Assembly: GCA_008508345.1 (NCBI GenBank) | Contig: QNGE01002720.1 | Location: forward strand, 1 to 64,000 | Reading direction: 5' to 3' | DNA length: 64,000 nt | From: Paragonimus westermani | Taxonomy: Eukaryota > Platyhelminthes > Trematoda > Plagiorchiida > Troglotrematidae | Part shown: positions 31,001 to 45,465 of the stretch, one piece after another | How the letters are laid out: the number at the start of each line of letters is the position of its first letter | Position numbering within the stretch: position 1 is the first letter of the stretch | Notes under the pieces: generated by a model | Database searches by the model: none | The model's input: only the letters and a program-made list of their open reading frames with translations | Told to the model about the DNA's origin: nothing | Program-made: the position numbers and the translations under genes

Positions 31001-32546
31001 GTAGCGTTGAGTCAACGAACTTCTTTCAGGTGCATCAACATTACACGTGAAGGTTGTATTTAAATTTTCACAGTTGAGAGGCAAATTCTCAGTCTAGACA
31101 GGTTGTTCACTGTCATCAACGGCGTCTCATTTGTTCGAATAGCAGAAGCACACGGTTGTTCGGCTAACAGATGTGAATCGTTTACGAGCCGTGTTGTAAC
31201 TACTTACTTTGGTTCAGTAAGCTGGTCCGAGAATGACAAACTCAGGTATAATATTACATGAAGGTAGTTTGTTGACACCAGATTCTGCTTATTTTCTGTT
31301 CGCCTGTTTATCTGTTTCCCAATTTGTTACTTTGCCATTCCGTGGATATTTGTTAGAACCAACGACACCTAGAGCCACAGTACCAACGGGTATGGCTCAG
31401 CCCAGAGAATGATAATCAAAATGATCGACTATCATTCAAAATAAACAGCAGAACGAGGTAGTCTTTTGGGCTTATTATGGCTGGGTGTAACTTCTATTTC
31501 TCTGATAGCTACACTGTTATGTGATCTTCTTGAATTCGCAGACTGGACAGGTCGAAACAATACTACGGTACTTTCAGAATAGAATGCATTTTCAATTTTC
31601 TGCGCTTTTCAGTTAACCATGCTTTCCTCTCGGTAGGCTGTTTGAGATTTTTACCTATCCACTCTGAGCTTAATAAATGAATTGTCAAATTTGATTTCAT
31701 TTCTTGTGTTCGGTAGTCCTGTGGACTTATTGTGGGTCCAATCTTCCCCGTGCCCACTGGCGACTGTGCATTGTCCACAGGGACTGTGCCCAACTGGAAT
31801 TAAGACCTAGGGGGTCAGATGGCCTAGTGTGTACTAAAAGTCTGTCTGCTGCATTTGATTAATTGCGTGTCTTGTCTTTTGGTTAAATTTAGGCAGCGAT
31901 GACTGGTTGGAACTGTGCGTAGACAACTGACTATTAAATCCACGGAAGACAAATTGAGCTTGCGTCAATTACTTGCCCAATAGTTTCTTCAGGGCTCGAA
32001 GTTAATATCCAACTTTCCACTACAGATGACCTTGAGAGATGTCCTCTCTCCTTCTGAATGCCAGTAATGTATGAGTGACGGTAGCTGTCTCCGATTATTG
32101 GCTCGAACAGACGTAACTTCAGGCCAATCAGCGGAGTCAGATATACTCGCAACATACATTCGATATGGCGACCAAATGTGCACCGATCGGTGCGATCAGA
32201 CACCACAACCATTATCAGGCAATCAGTTAGCACTCAAAAAGGCTAACAAACGAGAAAAAATCACTAAATTCAAGCCATTATAGACACTAAGAAAATTTTG
32301 CGTCATCCAGTGAGAATGAACGAGCCATGGATCGGTGTATACAATTGAACAAGTTAACCAGTAGGTTCACTATAAATAAAGGTTTATTTGTACAACAATA
32401 GATTCCGATCGGAGCACATCCCTAATTTTTTGCTAAACTGAAAGACAAGAAACGTGAGCGTAGAACGCTAACATGAGTAATTCTGAGTTAGGACAACCAC
32501 CTTACAAAAATCTCCTCGTGATCCTGCTTCACCTGGGTTTGATTAG
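28010..32546. other. Presumed intron or intergenic sequence, nothing recognised
   Basis: It contains an AT-rich run at 30001-30050. Frames are short and lack motifs. Confidence 0.45.
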
Positions 32547-32699
32547 AATGATGCCATTTTCGTGGATGTTGTTTTAAATGTTGCCGCCCATCTGCATCTT
32601 CTCATTACGTTTCTAGTGTTCTTGGTCAATTCAACACATTCTTGTCGCCGTAGAATCTCAACTGGTGATAGTGGCGAAAGCTGCACAAGTTTGCCGCAG

Positions 32700-32918
32700 C
32701 TAAGCACCTACACAACCGGTTTCCGTTTTGTTCGAAAGTGGTCCCCATTAGGAGGCATCCCAACAGAAATGGATTCAAACTTCAGTATCGTCACCTGGAA
32801 TACCTCATCGATAGATCCGGTGATTTGTGTGAATGCGTCAGATATTGTACAGCCTTGCCCGGAAATAGCCCCAGAATTCAATGTGACTAGTGGCACATGT
32901 TCACACGTGATTCAAACG
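32700..32918 (+). CDS. Tectonic-family protein, exon a (N-terminal part of the conserved domain)
   Basis: The open frame covers 32547-32930. The donor is clear (CAAACG then GTAAGC at 32919), phase 0. The product includes DPVICVNASDIVQPCPEI and FNVTSGTCSHVIQT. This matches the tectonic pattern of a conserved Cys stretch leading into G-x-C-x-x-V before the first beta-rich segment. The 5' border is uncertain: CCGCAG at 32699 gives phase 0, AG at 32546 also gives phase 0 but adds a hydrophobic run (HLLITFLVFLV), and CCGTAG at 32652 gives another phase. There is no in-frame ATG early in the exon, so the start lies upstream. Asn-Xaa-Ser/Thr sites agree with a secreted or luminal domain. Confidence 0.55.
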
Positions 32919-35900
32919 GTAAGCGATTAGAATAAATTCAACTACTGACAAACAAACCGTTTCATCAAATTCTTTATATTTCATCCCGGCGAATTCAAAT
33001 TATCTCAACTTTATCTAAGATTGTTTTGTGGCTGTGGGCATATTTGACTAATGTTGCACATTAAAATTTGTGCGCATATTACAGAAATTTCTTTCTTTCA
33101 TTTGATCAATACCGTTTAATAAAGTACTTGATGGATTTCCGATAACTGTCGTCAAATAGGACGTATCAAACCAACATAAGTTCGCCAATGAACGCTATGT
33201 AGCTCATTACTTCTCAACCTCGTCATCATTCATACATCAGTAATTGTTACATTTGCTTTCCCACTATTTGAAACCATAGCAACAAAAATAGCAATTCGCT
33301 TCATCCCACCTGTAAATAAGAAGTTTTTGGCCGGCAAACCTAGTGACGTACGAACTGTTCAACAGCATCACAGCTGACGAACTAAAAGTACACGTTATGA
33401 CGGAAAAGGGCAAACGAATGAGAAAATTATGGGATTAACCGATAACCATTATCATAGGTAACATCACGTCAGTAACTCATATCGATGAGTAACTATCGTA
33501 CAACCGTGGATAGAAGAAAAAACCTCGACCAGATAGCAAACTGAAGCAGAGCGATGGGCCCTAAGCAAGTTCGATCATTTAGGAGTGTTAAGAGTGTTTC
33601 ATCCAATCCTGACTGCTGGGGATAAGATACTGTCAGGATATCCAGCCCTAGTTTAGGGAACAACTTAGATCCTCAAGTAAAGCTGTTGACTTAAACGCCT
33701 GCACTGGGAAAAAGCAGGTGGATATAATTTTACTACAACCAGGTCCGTTCTACCGGATTTGACGCCAGCCTTCACTCATTCTCCAACCTGGAAGACCAAG
33801 AAACCGTAGTTCCTTGGTCGCTGGGCTGCCTGGCTTGAGTGACTCCGTTAAGGAGACCGTCATACCACCCAGATAAATCCAGTAGACCATCGGTATGCAA
33901 AAGCTGAACAAATGTTCCTTTAAACCAGCACCTGTTTCGTATTCGTCATAGAGACAACGTGTACAGTGGAAAACGACTGCACAGAAGTTCGTATCATCAT
34001 AGATTTGAGGGATAAACTGGTACTGATTTTGAGAATATATTTGAGAAAAGCGTTGAGGAAATCACTAAACACATCAAACAGATGCCTGTTGATATAGTTA
34101 ATACAAGCGTGGGAATGATCAGACAACGTGTAGTGAATAAGGACAGTCAAACAGAGTGTATTTCAAAGTAAAAAGATTCTCTTTTAAGCGATGCAAATAA
34201 CGAGATTCCTGGCTAGCAGTGAATCAAATTTCGTACGTTCGTTCACTCATAACGACCACAGGTCTGACCATTTTGACTCGGGCCGCTACTTATTACAAAA
34301 GTGACGAGGAATAAACTGGAATAGAATTTCAATAAAAATGTTGAAAAGCCGATTGCGGAATTCTAAACAGAAGATCTAGAGATATTATGAACTCAGCTAA
34401 ACCAGCGATCGCTGCACATTCCCATCTCAGATATCGTTCCTAGTCAGTGAGACATTGCATACAGAATGGCAGAGATTTGTAGAAATAGATACTTCAAAAG
34501 CCGGACAGTGAGAAGAAACTTTACATCGAACCCCTGACGAAATAGTACTGACAGCTTACAATCAGGCGAGCGAGTCTGAATGATGACTTGGTAGTGGACC
34601 CGTTGAATACGGACAGTGAATGAGCAAAACCTTCTGTTAGTTTTAATTTTCGTTGGGTGTAAAAAACATTTCTCCGGCTTTTGTTATGTTTACAGTACGA
34701 TGGTGTTTTTCAAGCTATCTCAGTGTTACTGATAAACAGATTTAGAATAACACAACGTTACGAGCAAGTTGTAATACTCTACGTTTCAATCACCTCGGGT
34801 GGCTTCCCTCAGGAGTGTTGTGATCTCTGTGTTGTTGACAACTGTTATAAAATTAAACTTTTACTACTGTAAGTAAAATTGTTGTGCACAACAACATGCT
34901 AAATTCAGTTGTATACCCTGACATCATAACGTAAGGAGAAAAGTTTGACACAATCAGTGACGAAGATCAAAAGAATGTTCACATTTTGAGCAATCGCACG
35001 TTATTTTGGGACCTGGATGTTTTGCAACCATTAAATATGGTATTTTGGACAAGGCGTAAGAGGAAGTTCAGACAAAGGGAATCCAGTTTTGTTTTTCTGC
35101 AAACGTTTTAATCTAACCAGTCAACATATGGGCATGGTGTTTACGGTTCCACTCTGTTAATCGCCTTCAGTTTAAAGAGAACTCATAAGTATAACAACAG
35201 TTTTCGTGTCATTAAGTTCGCTTAACCGCTATAGCTAAGAAGGCCACCAACTGGAATTCTGACGGATTAAGAAGATTATAACCATGGAAGCAAACACGAA
35301 ATTAAGTTGCCAAATTGCCAGTGGCTACAGTAATTCTTTACCTTGCCTTTACGCGGCACACAACCAGTAGTCTTGAAATCCGGTAAAGAAAACTCTGCGA
35401 AACAGCTCAATACAATCTTGTAGTTGGGTTAAACCCCGACGTGCAATCTCTTGCTATATAGTATGGGAACGGAAGAACTCGTCATATGATCTGAAGCAGC
35501 TTAGCCGCCTTCACTCAGTTTGACAGAACTACGTTTATGGAATTCTAACACAAAGTAACGTTTAATGGCGATCCAACATGGTCTCAGTGAATACAGCGGC
35601 TTGCGTGTTTTAATGTGTATGTTCATTGTGCTGCACACGGATATGTTGATTTTAGTGGCCACTTCCACCAATTACGTTCCCTATCACTTCCAGTGACTTA
35701 ATTAGTTCACAAGTTTGTCCGTGGACTTCTAGCTACTGCACTGGTAGACTACCCAAGACAGCTATGATGGATCCAGTAATGATTGGGTGTGGCAGGTCTC
35801 AGTACATCGTTTGGAGTTGAACGTACGCGAGCTACTTGTAGGTAAGTAGTATTGCAATCTAACAGTTGGGAGCTACACGACACGGTTGCGATAGTGGCTA

Positions 35901-38900
35901 GAAATGAGGAGAGTTAAACGGAACAAGTCATACTCTTGTTTACTCATTTACACCAGTCAAAATGAACCTCAGGTTCTAATTAATACTCGATTTGTGAGAA
36001 GTTGACCAGTCATTCACTGCATTGCATTTGGCCTGTCCGGATATTTGGCTGTCTGAGTGCAACACACAGCAGCGTTGTGTTAGTGCGAGGTAAAGTTGAT
36101 TGAACATTATGTTTTCTACGAACTAAAGCTAATCTCACCTCCTCGTAGGACAGAAAGTCTGTCCAAATCCACGTACAACCACTTCAATATGGCCTTTTAC
36201 TTCAAATCTCCGTTACATTCTACACGTTATGTTAGTGGAACTCCTAACCTTACAGACTATCCAGTTTGGACTTCCTCTCATCAAAGAGTATACCATCATG
36301 TATTTTTAGCCCAAAAATGGTGCTGGTCGTTATAACACCACTTTGGCGCGGGTTATCTCTTGTGCTTCCGCTCAGTGAATAACTACAATTTCATTATCCG
36401 TTTGGGATGTGTGGTCGTGTTGGGTTTTGGCGCCAAATTCTCATAGACACTGCATGTAGGATTGTGCTTTCTTTATTATGCGTATGGCTTCCCTTCCTAC
36501 CTGCCCGATTCTGCAATCTTAGTCTTCATACGTCTGGAGATATTTACTCGCTACAGTTTCTGCTTGTCACACACACCTTCCAATCTATCCACTGTTGAGA
36601 TCTACGTTATACGATCTTATGGAAATCTACCAGCTGCAGTTTGAAATGGGAACACCATACTCTATCTCTACTCTTGTTGGAGCTCGTCGGTAATGCACAT
36701 TCTTGGAAAAACCAGGATCTACGTTGCAGTTCACTTTCTTATCCGGCAGCCTTGTCGACCATTCCCCTTGTTAAAGACTGAAGTTCGATATAAAGCACCA
36801 CAATCGTTTGTGAGTATGGCTCAAGCCGATTACTGTTCTTCCTTTCGACTTGCTCGGGCACCCTGAGCATTACTGTCAAACGGATGTGGCTGAGTGTTTA
36901 CACATGAAAATTTGATTGTCCCTACTGTATGACCAACGGCCCATTGGCCCACCTGGTTCGTTCATAAAAATGTGGTTCATGTTTAATTCCTGATCGTCGC
37001 ATTTGGGCACCTATTTAGCTTGAATTCTGTTATTAGAGGGTATCAGCTTTGTTCGCCATTGAGAGAAATTTCTCTTCAACTTCCCGTACAGCTAACCGGC
37101 CGGGATTAACTGCAGCATCAAACCCTCTGTTGACACGATTTTGTGTCTCTTCTCCTCAGGCCATTATCAGCCACGGGGTGTGTGAGTGAAGTCCGAGTGT
37201 TACAGCGGAAGCCACAGGTAGTGACCTATTAACTGAGGTATCGTTTTGACTTCGGTCGCTGCCACAGTTCATTACCAATACGGATGTAGCCAACATAGCA
37301 ATCTAACAAGGGAACGAGAATGCTTACGCAAATAAAGTAACGTGATCGATTGTAGCGACCTACTAAAATTCACCTTGGGCACAATGCAGCCGCAACACAG
37401 AAATCATAGTATTGTCAACAGTAACTTAACACAATCAATTATGCAGTCAAGTTGACGGTGATGATAACGTTTGGTGCCCGTCAGATATTCAAGGTTTCAA
37501 ATCCGTAGTTTTTTGTCGTTTTCATTAGCCTCCTTCTATACCTTTGTGATTATGATGGACGATTGGACTAAAGTAGTCGTGAGAATTCATGTGAATGTAT
37601 CTATCAAGTTACTGAAGTATTTGCCGAAATAATTGTGAAGGGAATCCCTGAACAATGACCTAACAAGAAGTGGGATTCTTCATTCACTATGCTGTGACCG
37701 ACGTCAGCTTCGTTTCGGGGCTATCACTTCGTACAGATCAGTGTTTCTGTTTGCTGCGTCGTTGACGCATGTCACCAGTTTCTTTCAATACTGGCTTACC
37801 CATGTGCCTTCGCTCAAAACAGTTGGTGTCATGACCAGAAGTTAGAATGAAGATTCCGTGACCGCAACCGCTCCAGGATAGTGACGTCCGTGGCATTTTG
37901 GGAGGAGTTTGAGGAACTTGCGTAAGTGTTCAAAGCTAAGGCGGACGGTGAAAAAACGGGCAGCTCTGAAAGACAGGGCAAAGACGATTCTAAAGATGAC
38001 TCAGCAGTGCATCATGAAACTGAAATGGAACATCGCGAAGGACACACTTATACCCAACAGGCATTGCCGCAGTTCAGCTGCGTCTGACTTGGTCTTTTGG
38101 GTAATCCCCTGTACCGTGTTGTTACGGCAAGTGGCATTATCAACGGCCCTGTGGGAGCTAGAAAAGTATTCGAAATAATGCGACAGATCAGTTACTAAAT
38201 GGGTGCTACTAACAGTACGCGAACACCTCACAATAGCTCTCACCAATCGTCCAGTGTCTTTTAAGGACTTGACTGATGCGGTTGGTCAGTTGCTGGTTTA
38301 AAAATCCCTGAATGCCAACTAGGTCAGAACGAACGAGGCCAGTGAACTGAACAAATTTCGGGCTGCAACGGAACAGCTGGCTCAAGAGTTGAGCACGCGG
38401 GAGACAGAGGAGAACTGTAGTAATATACGTTACATATACCCAAAATTTAGATAGTAGCAAAGAGCATGCCAGTCGGGAAGGAAAATGTAACATTTTTTCT
38501 GAAGCATAATATCCGATAATAGATATAATCAATACAACTACCACTAGGGCTTGGATGAAGAAACATTGGGGGCTGAAAACACAACGTTATCGACGCTGGG
38601 TTTGCAATTATGTTGACTGGACCAAGGCTAGAATAAAACTTCACATGGTGTGCAGTGGCCCTTCGTGGAAATATTTCTCCTCACAACTGATGATCTCTCA
38701 AGGCATGATGCTCAACCAGGCAATCATATCATCAGACAGAAGTTTAACGTTTCATTTCAGGCAACCCAGGCCTCTGGCTGCGCGGGAGTCATCATTGTAT
38801 TGGAACATGAGAAGAATGTAACGACACATTCAGTGATGCTGTCACTGAGAAAGCTAGAGGCAGAGATCGACGCCACACTCACTTTACGGTTGTCGGTGGG

Positions 38901-41900
38901 ATTAGGAACTTGTGGTAAACGGACTCCTTTTGGTTGATCACTTGTGACATTTAATAGGTTGTGGTTATGATGAAGCATTTTACAAAATATATAGAAACAG
39001 CCGGTATATCTGATCCGCCTGCATACATTATATTTATGACCGTAGTCAAACAAATCGTTACAACTCATGAAATATCGTGTGGTTTATTGACCGACCAAGG
39101 CATCCGATTCGGAAGCAAGACTTCCCAAAACTGCGTGGAATATTCAGAGACCCGGAAATTTTGTACTACATCACCCCCCTCAGTCAAGTGGCATAACATT
39201 ACCAAAAGATTGTGCAAACAGTGATTGGGTACTGGTTAAAAAGTAAGTTATGGAGACATGTTGCCATTCATTTTGCATGCCCATCGCTCCTCACCTCAGT
39301 GTACAACGTACAAGCTGTCATTCAAGTTCACACGCGGACGAATACCACGATTCGCCTATTACTAATGAGCGCTCGAAGATGTGACTGGTGTAAACTGAAT
39401 CTCATCCACGCCTGGTCGCATCTCTAACCCTTATGCATGCCTTTCAGTCAAACCGACTGTTGCTCTCGTTAGAGTTAATCAGTATTACATAACGTTGCCA
39501 TTGCCTGGAAGTGCACTCTGACCATTTTTTTTCCATTACGAGGCTGTTTTAACCATGTTGTTATCAAATTAGCATATCTAAACGCCCATCCACATTTACC
39601 TGTGGATAGTGATCAGCTGTTTTGATCACATCGGGAGAGACATGGTTACTGTTATTTAGCTGTTTACAACAAATCAGTTACCAGCACGTGAGTTAGTGGC
39701 TGAGGGATCGACGAAGCAACATACGTGAATTAGTAGACGGGTGGAATTTGATCAGTCGGAACCTCACAATTCCAAAGGAGACAGCTAAATAGCAGTCACT
39801 CTTTAAGCTATCCGGTCGATGTACTGTGCTCGAACCTGACTCGAAAACATAGAAACATATGAAGATTTGGTATAACAGAATCGGGATGAGGGAAATTTAT
39901 TGCGGCATTGCATGCTGAGAAGTGTGCACATAAAGTGACTTCGTAGGCACCACTATACTCTGTCAAATGGGGTTGCACATAAACTGCACCATCGCCACAA
40001 TTATCGACATACGAGTCATCAGGAGAACGGAAAGAAACTGGGTGACTGTTGCTGCAGCTGGAACAAGCTTAGGAGCTATAAACATGTGGTGAAGGTGAGC
40101 AGTCAAACTATACCACTTGTGAATCTTCAGGTTTACTTAACCATCCAGTGGTCGAAGCGATTATCTGAGTGGATGTGGCAGTCGAACAATAAGTGTGTTC
40201 CACGCTCGAAAATGTCGTTGACACATGCCTCGCCCTAAGTCTGTTACTATGTGCAACGGCACTAAACTGTGTATCAGCTTAGTTGACTTAGCATGCAAAC
40301 AATCCTCCTGTCAACCGCATTTTTTGGCTCACAGCTTAAGGTCTAAAAGCAGGTCTAAAGTAGGTAATAAATTCTCAGTATTAGACATACTATGTTTTGT
40401 TTTATGTACATGTCCGTTTTAAGCGGAAACGCTTGACAGGTCAGTTGTTCAAAACTTCTAGCTAAACTTATTCGGATCTGAATACTAAATCGCCGCTGAG
40501 GACTCCGATTACCACGTACTATTTTTCTCAGGAGGTAATTCTTGAACAACCTCGGGGGAACACTGGAAATTGTTGAAAGCACATCACCCCGATAATGCAG
40601 TAGCAAACCGTCCCAGCCATGACCACACACTTCAGTATACGGGAAAATTCACCTGAAATTGTTTGGACTGTACCTGATGCAGAGCTGTCAACAGATCTTA
40701 ACAATCCAGACCTCCTAACCACCTTATCATAAGTGTAATTGAATGGCCTGCAGGAATTTTGACACACCTTAGGAATTGAAATTCTTTTGAAATGCTTACA
40801 TTGTACACTTAGCCCAATGTTAAGTACAAAACTAAACCTCTGGCTATTGATAGCAGGAATTATCGATGATTACGGGATAATGTTTGTTCATGGATGAATC
40901 TTAGTAATCTGCTCGAATAAGTTACAATACCTCACAGGACAGATCAAATAACCCTTGCTGATAGCTTAGATTGAATTTTTGTCCAGTATTGAGTAGCGAG
41001 TTCACCACTGATTTTTGCCAACGGGTGTCAATCGAGTGAACCATTTCAATTGCATCCTTCCAGATGACCAGAAGGTTGACCAGTCATATTGATGAGAAGA
41101 GCCGTGTATGGTATGATAAACGGACCATTCAGCCAACGTGTGCTCGGATGGTAACCGTTGTGTCTCTATTCGGGTACAATCAGCGGTAAGCTTTGCGGAC
41201 AATAACAACGGTAGAGAGAACACGTGAATCAGTAGAAGTACATACTGTGTTGTCACATTTACAAGTGCGTGGACGAATGCGCCGTTGGTCGTTGAAGGCG
41301 CGGCCAATCAGAACGCACCTTGAGCTTTGGCGCGAGTGTTGGCCGCACAGGCGGACTTGACGTGCATACAGCAGTAACAGTTGAGGAGACTTACATTTCA
41401 GAACAGAATACCCTTATGGGATCAAAACAATTATGACGTTCAAATAATTCTCTGTCAAGCAGCTAAAATTAGCATACCGGATTGAAGGTGGTTGGAATAG
41501 TAAACAATGTGACTCACTTGTCTCACCGGATAAATTGCATCGTGAGATGTAATCGGTAAAATGGTTGTGTTTTAAGTGGCGATACACGATATTCCATGGA
41601 TTGACAGACGATGAGACACTCCATCATGTTACAGTAGCAGGTTATTAGATCTCTACAGATCTATCTGATGATCAGAAACGATGGTGAACCGTACACTGAC
41701 CAGCTACTCGCCGACGTCAATCGCGGTCCCGTTGACAACCAATTATTTCGTTTGAGTTAGGGGGTAATCACACACAAAAATATTCACTTTGTTAAAATTA
41801 CGGCGTCATTCTCTGTAGAAGGTACATATGTGCTTTAAGCTGTTGATAATTTAGGTGTAAATGAGTATAACGCAGCATCTACTGCGAGTAATTTCAGCAA

Positions 41901-43519
41901 AGCATATAATGTCAATTGACGTTTCTCAATTCACCCTTACTAGTTCTTGGGTATAATGGCATTCCTGCGTGGAAAAAAAACATAATGGAGTACTGGCGTC
42001 CGAAAATGTGCCTGTTTGATACAAATTGCAGTAAGCCCACTGAAGGAAAAAAACACGTTTAGATCCGTGCACAGTATACCCGCTGGAGCTGGAGCTGGAA
42101 ATGAGCAAAAACGTCAAACGAGAAAAATTGCGGCAGCTATGTCAGGCGTTAACCTGAAGGTGGTTCACTAAATTACACAAATTTCCGTGATTAATTTTTA
42201 CGTCTACTTATGTGTGTGTGTGTGTGACCATATTACCGCCGGGAGTAACTTCTGCAGGACGTGAAGTAAATTAGATTTTAATTGCTATCTGTTTAGCATA
42301 ACCTACAGGTAAACAACAACGCTGTTTATTTTGACGTTTGATCACTCATCGTTGTATATTGATTACGTGATCGCCACGGCTGGTTTGCAAGCTAGAGTCA
42401 TTTGGTTGTATACTTCGTCTAGAAAGACAAGTAACATCCTAACACTCTAATCAGAATCTTGATGAAATCTCAGTGACAATCATAAGTGCATGACAGTTGT
42501 GATGATTCTTATGAAGTGTGGCTATCCTATTCACTGTCAAACTCATACCGATCGGATTTCTGGGAACTTTTCTCCCTCTGGAAAAAAACAACTTCATCGA
42601 AAAAGCATTCCTGCTCGTCCTGAAAGGCATTTCTTGTTGTTGAGAATGACGCATAGGAAGACAGTAATCGGTGATTCTCAAAACGAAACTAACCGTGGGA
42701 ATAAGCACTGCCTCCGAACGACGACACTTTTCAAATTTAGAAGAACTAGACTATTCATGTGCTATACATCTGAAGTGAATAATATTGCGGTACCTCAAAT
42801 TTGACAGGAGTAACACTGTTTGACTAGGAGTGGGTAAGTTGGTTTCAGCAATAAGGGAAGTCTTCGTTGTAATTTCTTGCCAAAATTGGATCACCTTGCT
42901 TGCTTTTCCGTACAAGAGTAACGTCACGTGCGCGTACATATATATATATATATAGGCTTTCTCTCGTATCAACCTGAAAAGATGGTACTCGTTGGTCATC
43001 CACAGAAATCACACGTTCCAGTAACAACGTATCAAACACCTTCCACTTCAAAGAGATGGAAATGGTGAATAGACGAGTTATTAATAACTAATGCGCAAAT
43101 ATCCTTTCTAATAAGCACTTTTAAAAACTTTTCATCACTCAGCTGCCAAACTTTGGAGAGCTGCATTATCATGCTAAGTAGAATTTAAGCCTCAAATTCT
43201 ACATAACACTAATTCATATCTTACAATCTTTATGTCTTGTCGTCATTTTTGGTGAACCAATCCGCAATAACGAGCAGACTACACGGACTAATATTTACAA
43301 TCAAACACATAGCTGGGACAGACCGTATTCAAACTAACGTGAACGTAGTATTCTATACTGTAATTTGACCTGGTTACTTATGCAGTCCAATTAATACAGA
43401 GAATGAGTAGAGCCAGTTCATTATGTGAACATTCCAACTACGTATACATCTGCTGTAAGTGAAGTTATTTAAAAATTTGTGACTGAAATTTCAAATCTTC
43501 TTTCCTTCATGCTGACAAG
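32919..43519 (+). other. Intron of the tectonic gene (about 10.6 kb)
   Basis: GTAAGC at the left and ...CTGACAAG at the right, phase 0. No family was recognised inside. The stretch 37880-38940 has coding-like frames on the plus strand (e.g. FKAKADGEKTGSSER, and a 95-residue frame at 38650-38937 with LTTDDLSRHDAQPGN) that may be a decayed element. Short (TG)n (about 42213-42227) and (AT)n (42938-42954) tracts are present. Confidence 0.5.
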
Positions 43520-43636
43520 GTGATCTATCGCTTTTTTGTCGATGGCAATGGGCTACACAACATTTCTGTCAAAGCAGTGATTGGAGAGAATTTAAAAAAT
43601 GTATTTGACCAAACATTCACTGTTGAATTTTCCGAG
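43520..43636 (+). CDS. Tectonic-family protein, exon b
   Basis: The exon has 39 codons between a CTTTCCTTCATGCTGACAAG acceptor and a TCCGAG/GTACGT donor, phase 0 at both ends. It reads VIYRFFVDGNGLHNISVKAV and FDQTFTVEFSE. Joined to exon a it gives GTCSHVIQT-VIYRFFVDG, which reproduces the tectonic order: C-x-x-V-V, then V-x-Y, then an alternating strand, then a Q-x-F-x-V-x-F box. The assignment is by pattern memory of the TCTN domain, not by alignment. Confidence 0.65.
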
Positions 43637-45465
43637 GTACGTAATTATATGTTGTCCATGAACATTTATATGTCCGTTCAAAACATTCCATCAATAAAAG
43701 AGTATACGTTAAAGATAAAAACTCTCGTTAGCTTATCAGAAAAAAATGGACTTTGGTCTCAACAGCGTATGCTGCCACCGCGTGTGTTACATTTTAGAAC
43801 ACTTTATCAACAAGTAGTGTGGTGATTGTTATAAGTCGTTTCCGAGTTTTCTTTCATACCACTGTTTTCAAGCTGAAAACTTCACTCGTTTACATTCTAA
43901 ATATGTGAGAAAGTCTATGATTGTGTTTCAACGTAATGAACGCATAGACTAGAGAACGCGGTGACTCTGATCTTCATGGTGAAACGTGTAACTATTGTTG
44001 TTCGATGAGTCCTAGCAATGTCAAATTGCGAGTACCACTAATTCATGTTGGTGCTTTAGGGCGACGAATGAGATTCCGCAATGGTACAGTAATCTTATCC
44101 GACGACTTCTGTTCAGTGTTATCATTTTATTCTTTTCTTCCATTCAGAAAATTCCCGGTAGTTGCATGGAATGATCGTCATTATAAACAGCAGAATGTGT
44201 GAGCTTTTTTAAGGATCTTGTATTTCCTTGTTGTTTACATTCCGGGCCACCTAGTCCGATGCCATGAGATAACGAGTTAGTAGTGATGTTGGAAGCTTTC
44301 TGAAGGAGAGATCTCGCTGTCGCAGATGATTGATACCTTTTCATCCACTCACTTGCGTGCTAGCTGGTATCAGTAGGTCAGTAGATTTCTGCTATCTAAT
44401 TCATCGGTTGTCTGGTTGGTCGCATCTGTGTTCAGTACGTCACGTTCGTTTTGGTCCCTAAATGGTTGGCACAATATATCATGAAGCAGCTATCGTTCAT
44501 TTCCGAACATATCAGCTGTGAAAACGTTGTGCTTAATCATGTGAAGAAGAGGAGGTCATATTTGAAGGAGATTCAGGCAAGGATTTTAAAACATGTACAT
44601 TGTCTTGAGCAAGTTTCGTGTGGTGTATGCTTCTATATAGAGATATTTGCCTTTTAATGCAACAAGGAACAATATTTTTAATCGTCCCTTTCTTGGGCAC
44701 GAACTTCAGCTGCCCATGTAATCGTTTCATCCGAATCTTCGAAATGAAGATGGAAACACCGTATTCCTTATAAAATGGTATTAGCCGAATTGTTGCCCTT
44801 GATTGTTGTGCCTCAGTTTGTCGAGTAACATACAACCTCAGTTGGCCTAAGACCTGAGTGGCACGCTCAGTGTGCGTTTTCACTCGTCGCGTTCTTGTTC
44901 TGCACGTTTGATCACGTTATCACGGATTTCACATCAGATTACGTAAATTCTGCTGCATCGTAACAAGACCCAATACTACCTCAGAGATTTTAAAGTCTAG
45001 GAAGCTCGCTTTTCAAAATTCGTTATGTTCTACGTCGATTGACAAATACTGGGGGCAGTTGGCTGTTTGAGCAACTGAATGTAACTTGCTGCAGCTGTAC
45101 TACGCCTACGACGGCAAACAGTTGGAGGGGCGCTACCGAAAAAAACCAGCTTTGTAAAATGAACTAAAAGTAGTACAGATTGTTCTTGTAACGAAGTAGA
45201 ACAGAGAAACCAGAGCCAGATTTTGACACACTTTGATGCACCTCATTAGGTACATACTATAGTCCACGGGTTTTTTCACAGTAATGTCCAGTAGATACAG
45301 TGAACAAAAGGACAAAATCGACAACCACATATGTGCATGCACATCAATGCGTTTCAGTCACCAAAGCAGTCTGGTACACATGAACAAGTTTTTCTGTTAT
45401 CAAAATAGTGGTTTCCCAGTTGATAATTACTACCACCTCCGTGCACCGTAGAACCATTTGGCCTT

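Noticed and set aside
42451..42804. Overlapping frames of 85 and 104 residues on opposite strands
   Set aside because: No motif, no splice sites and no codon-use support. They look like chance frames.
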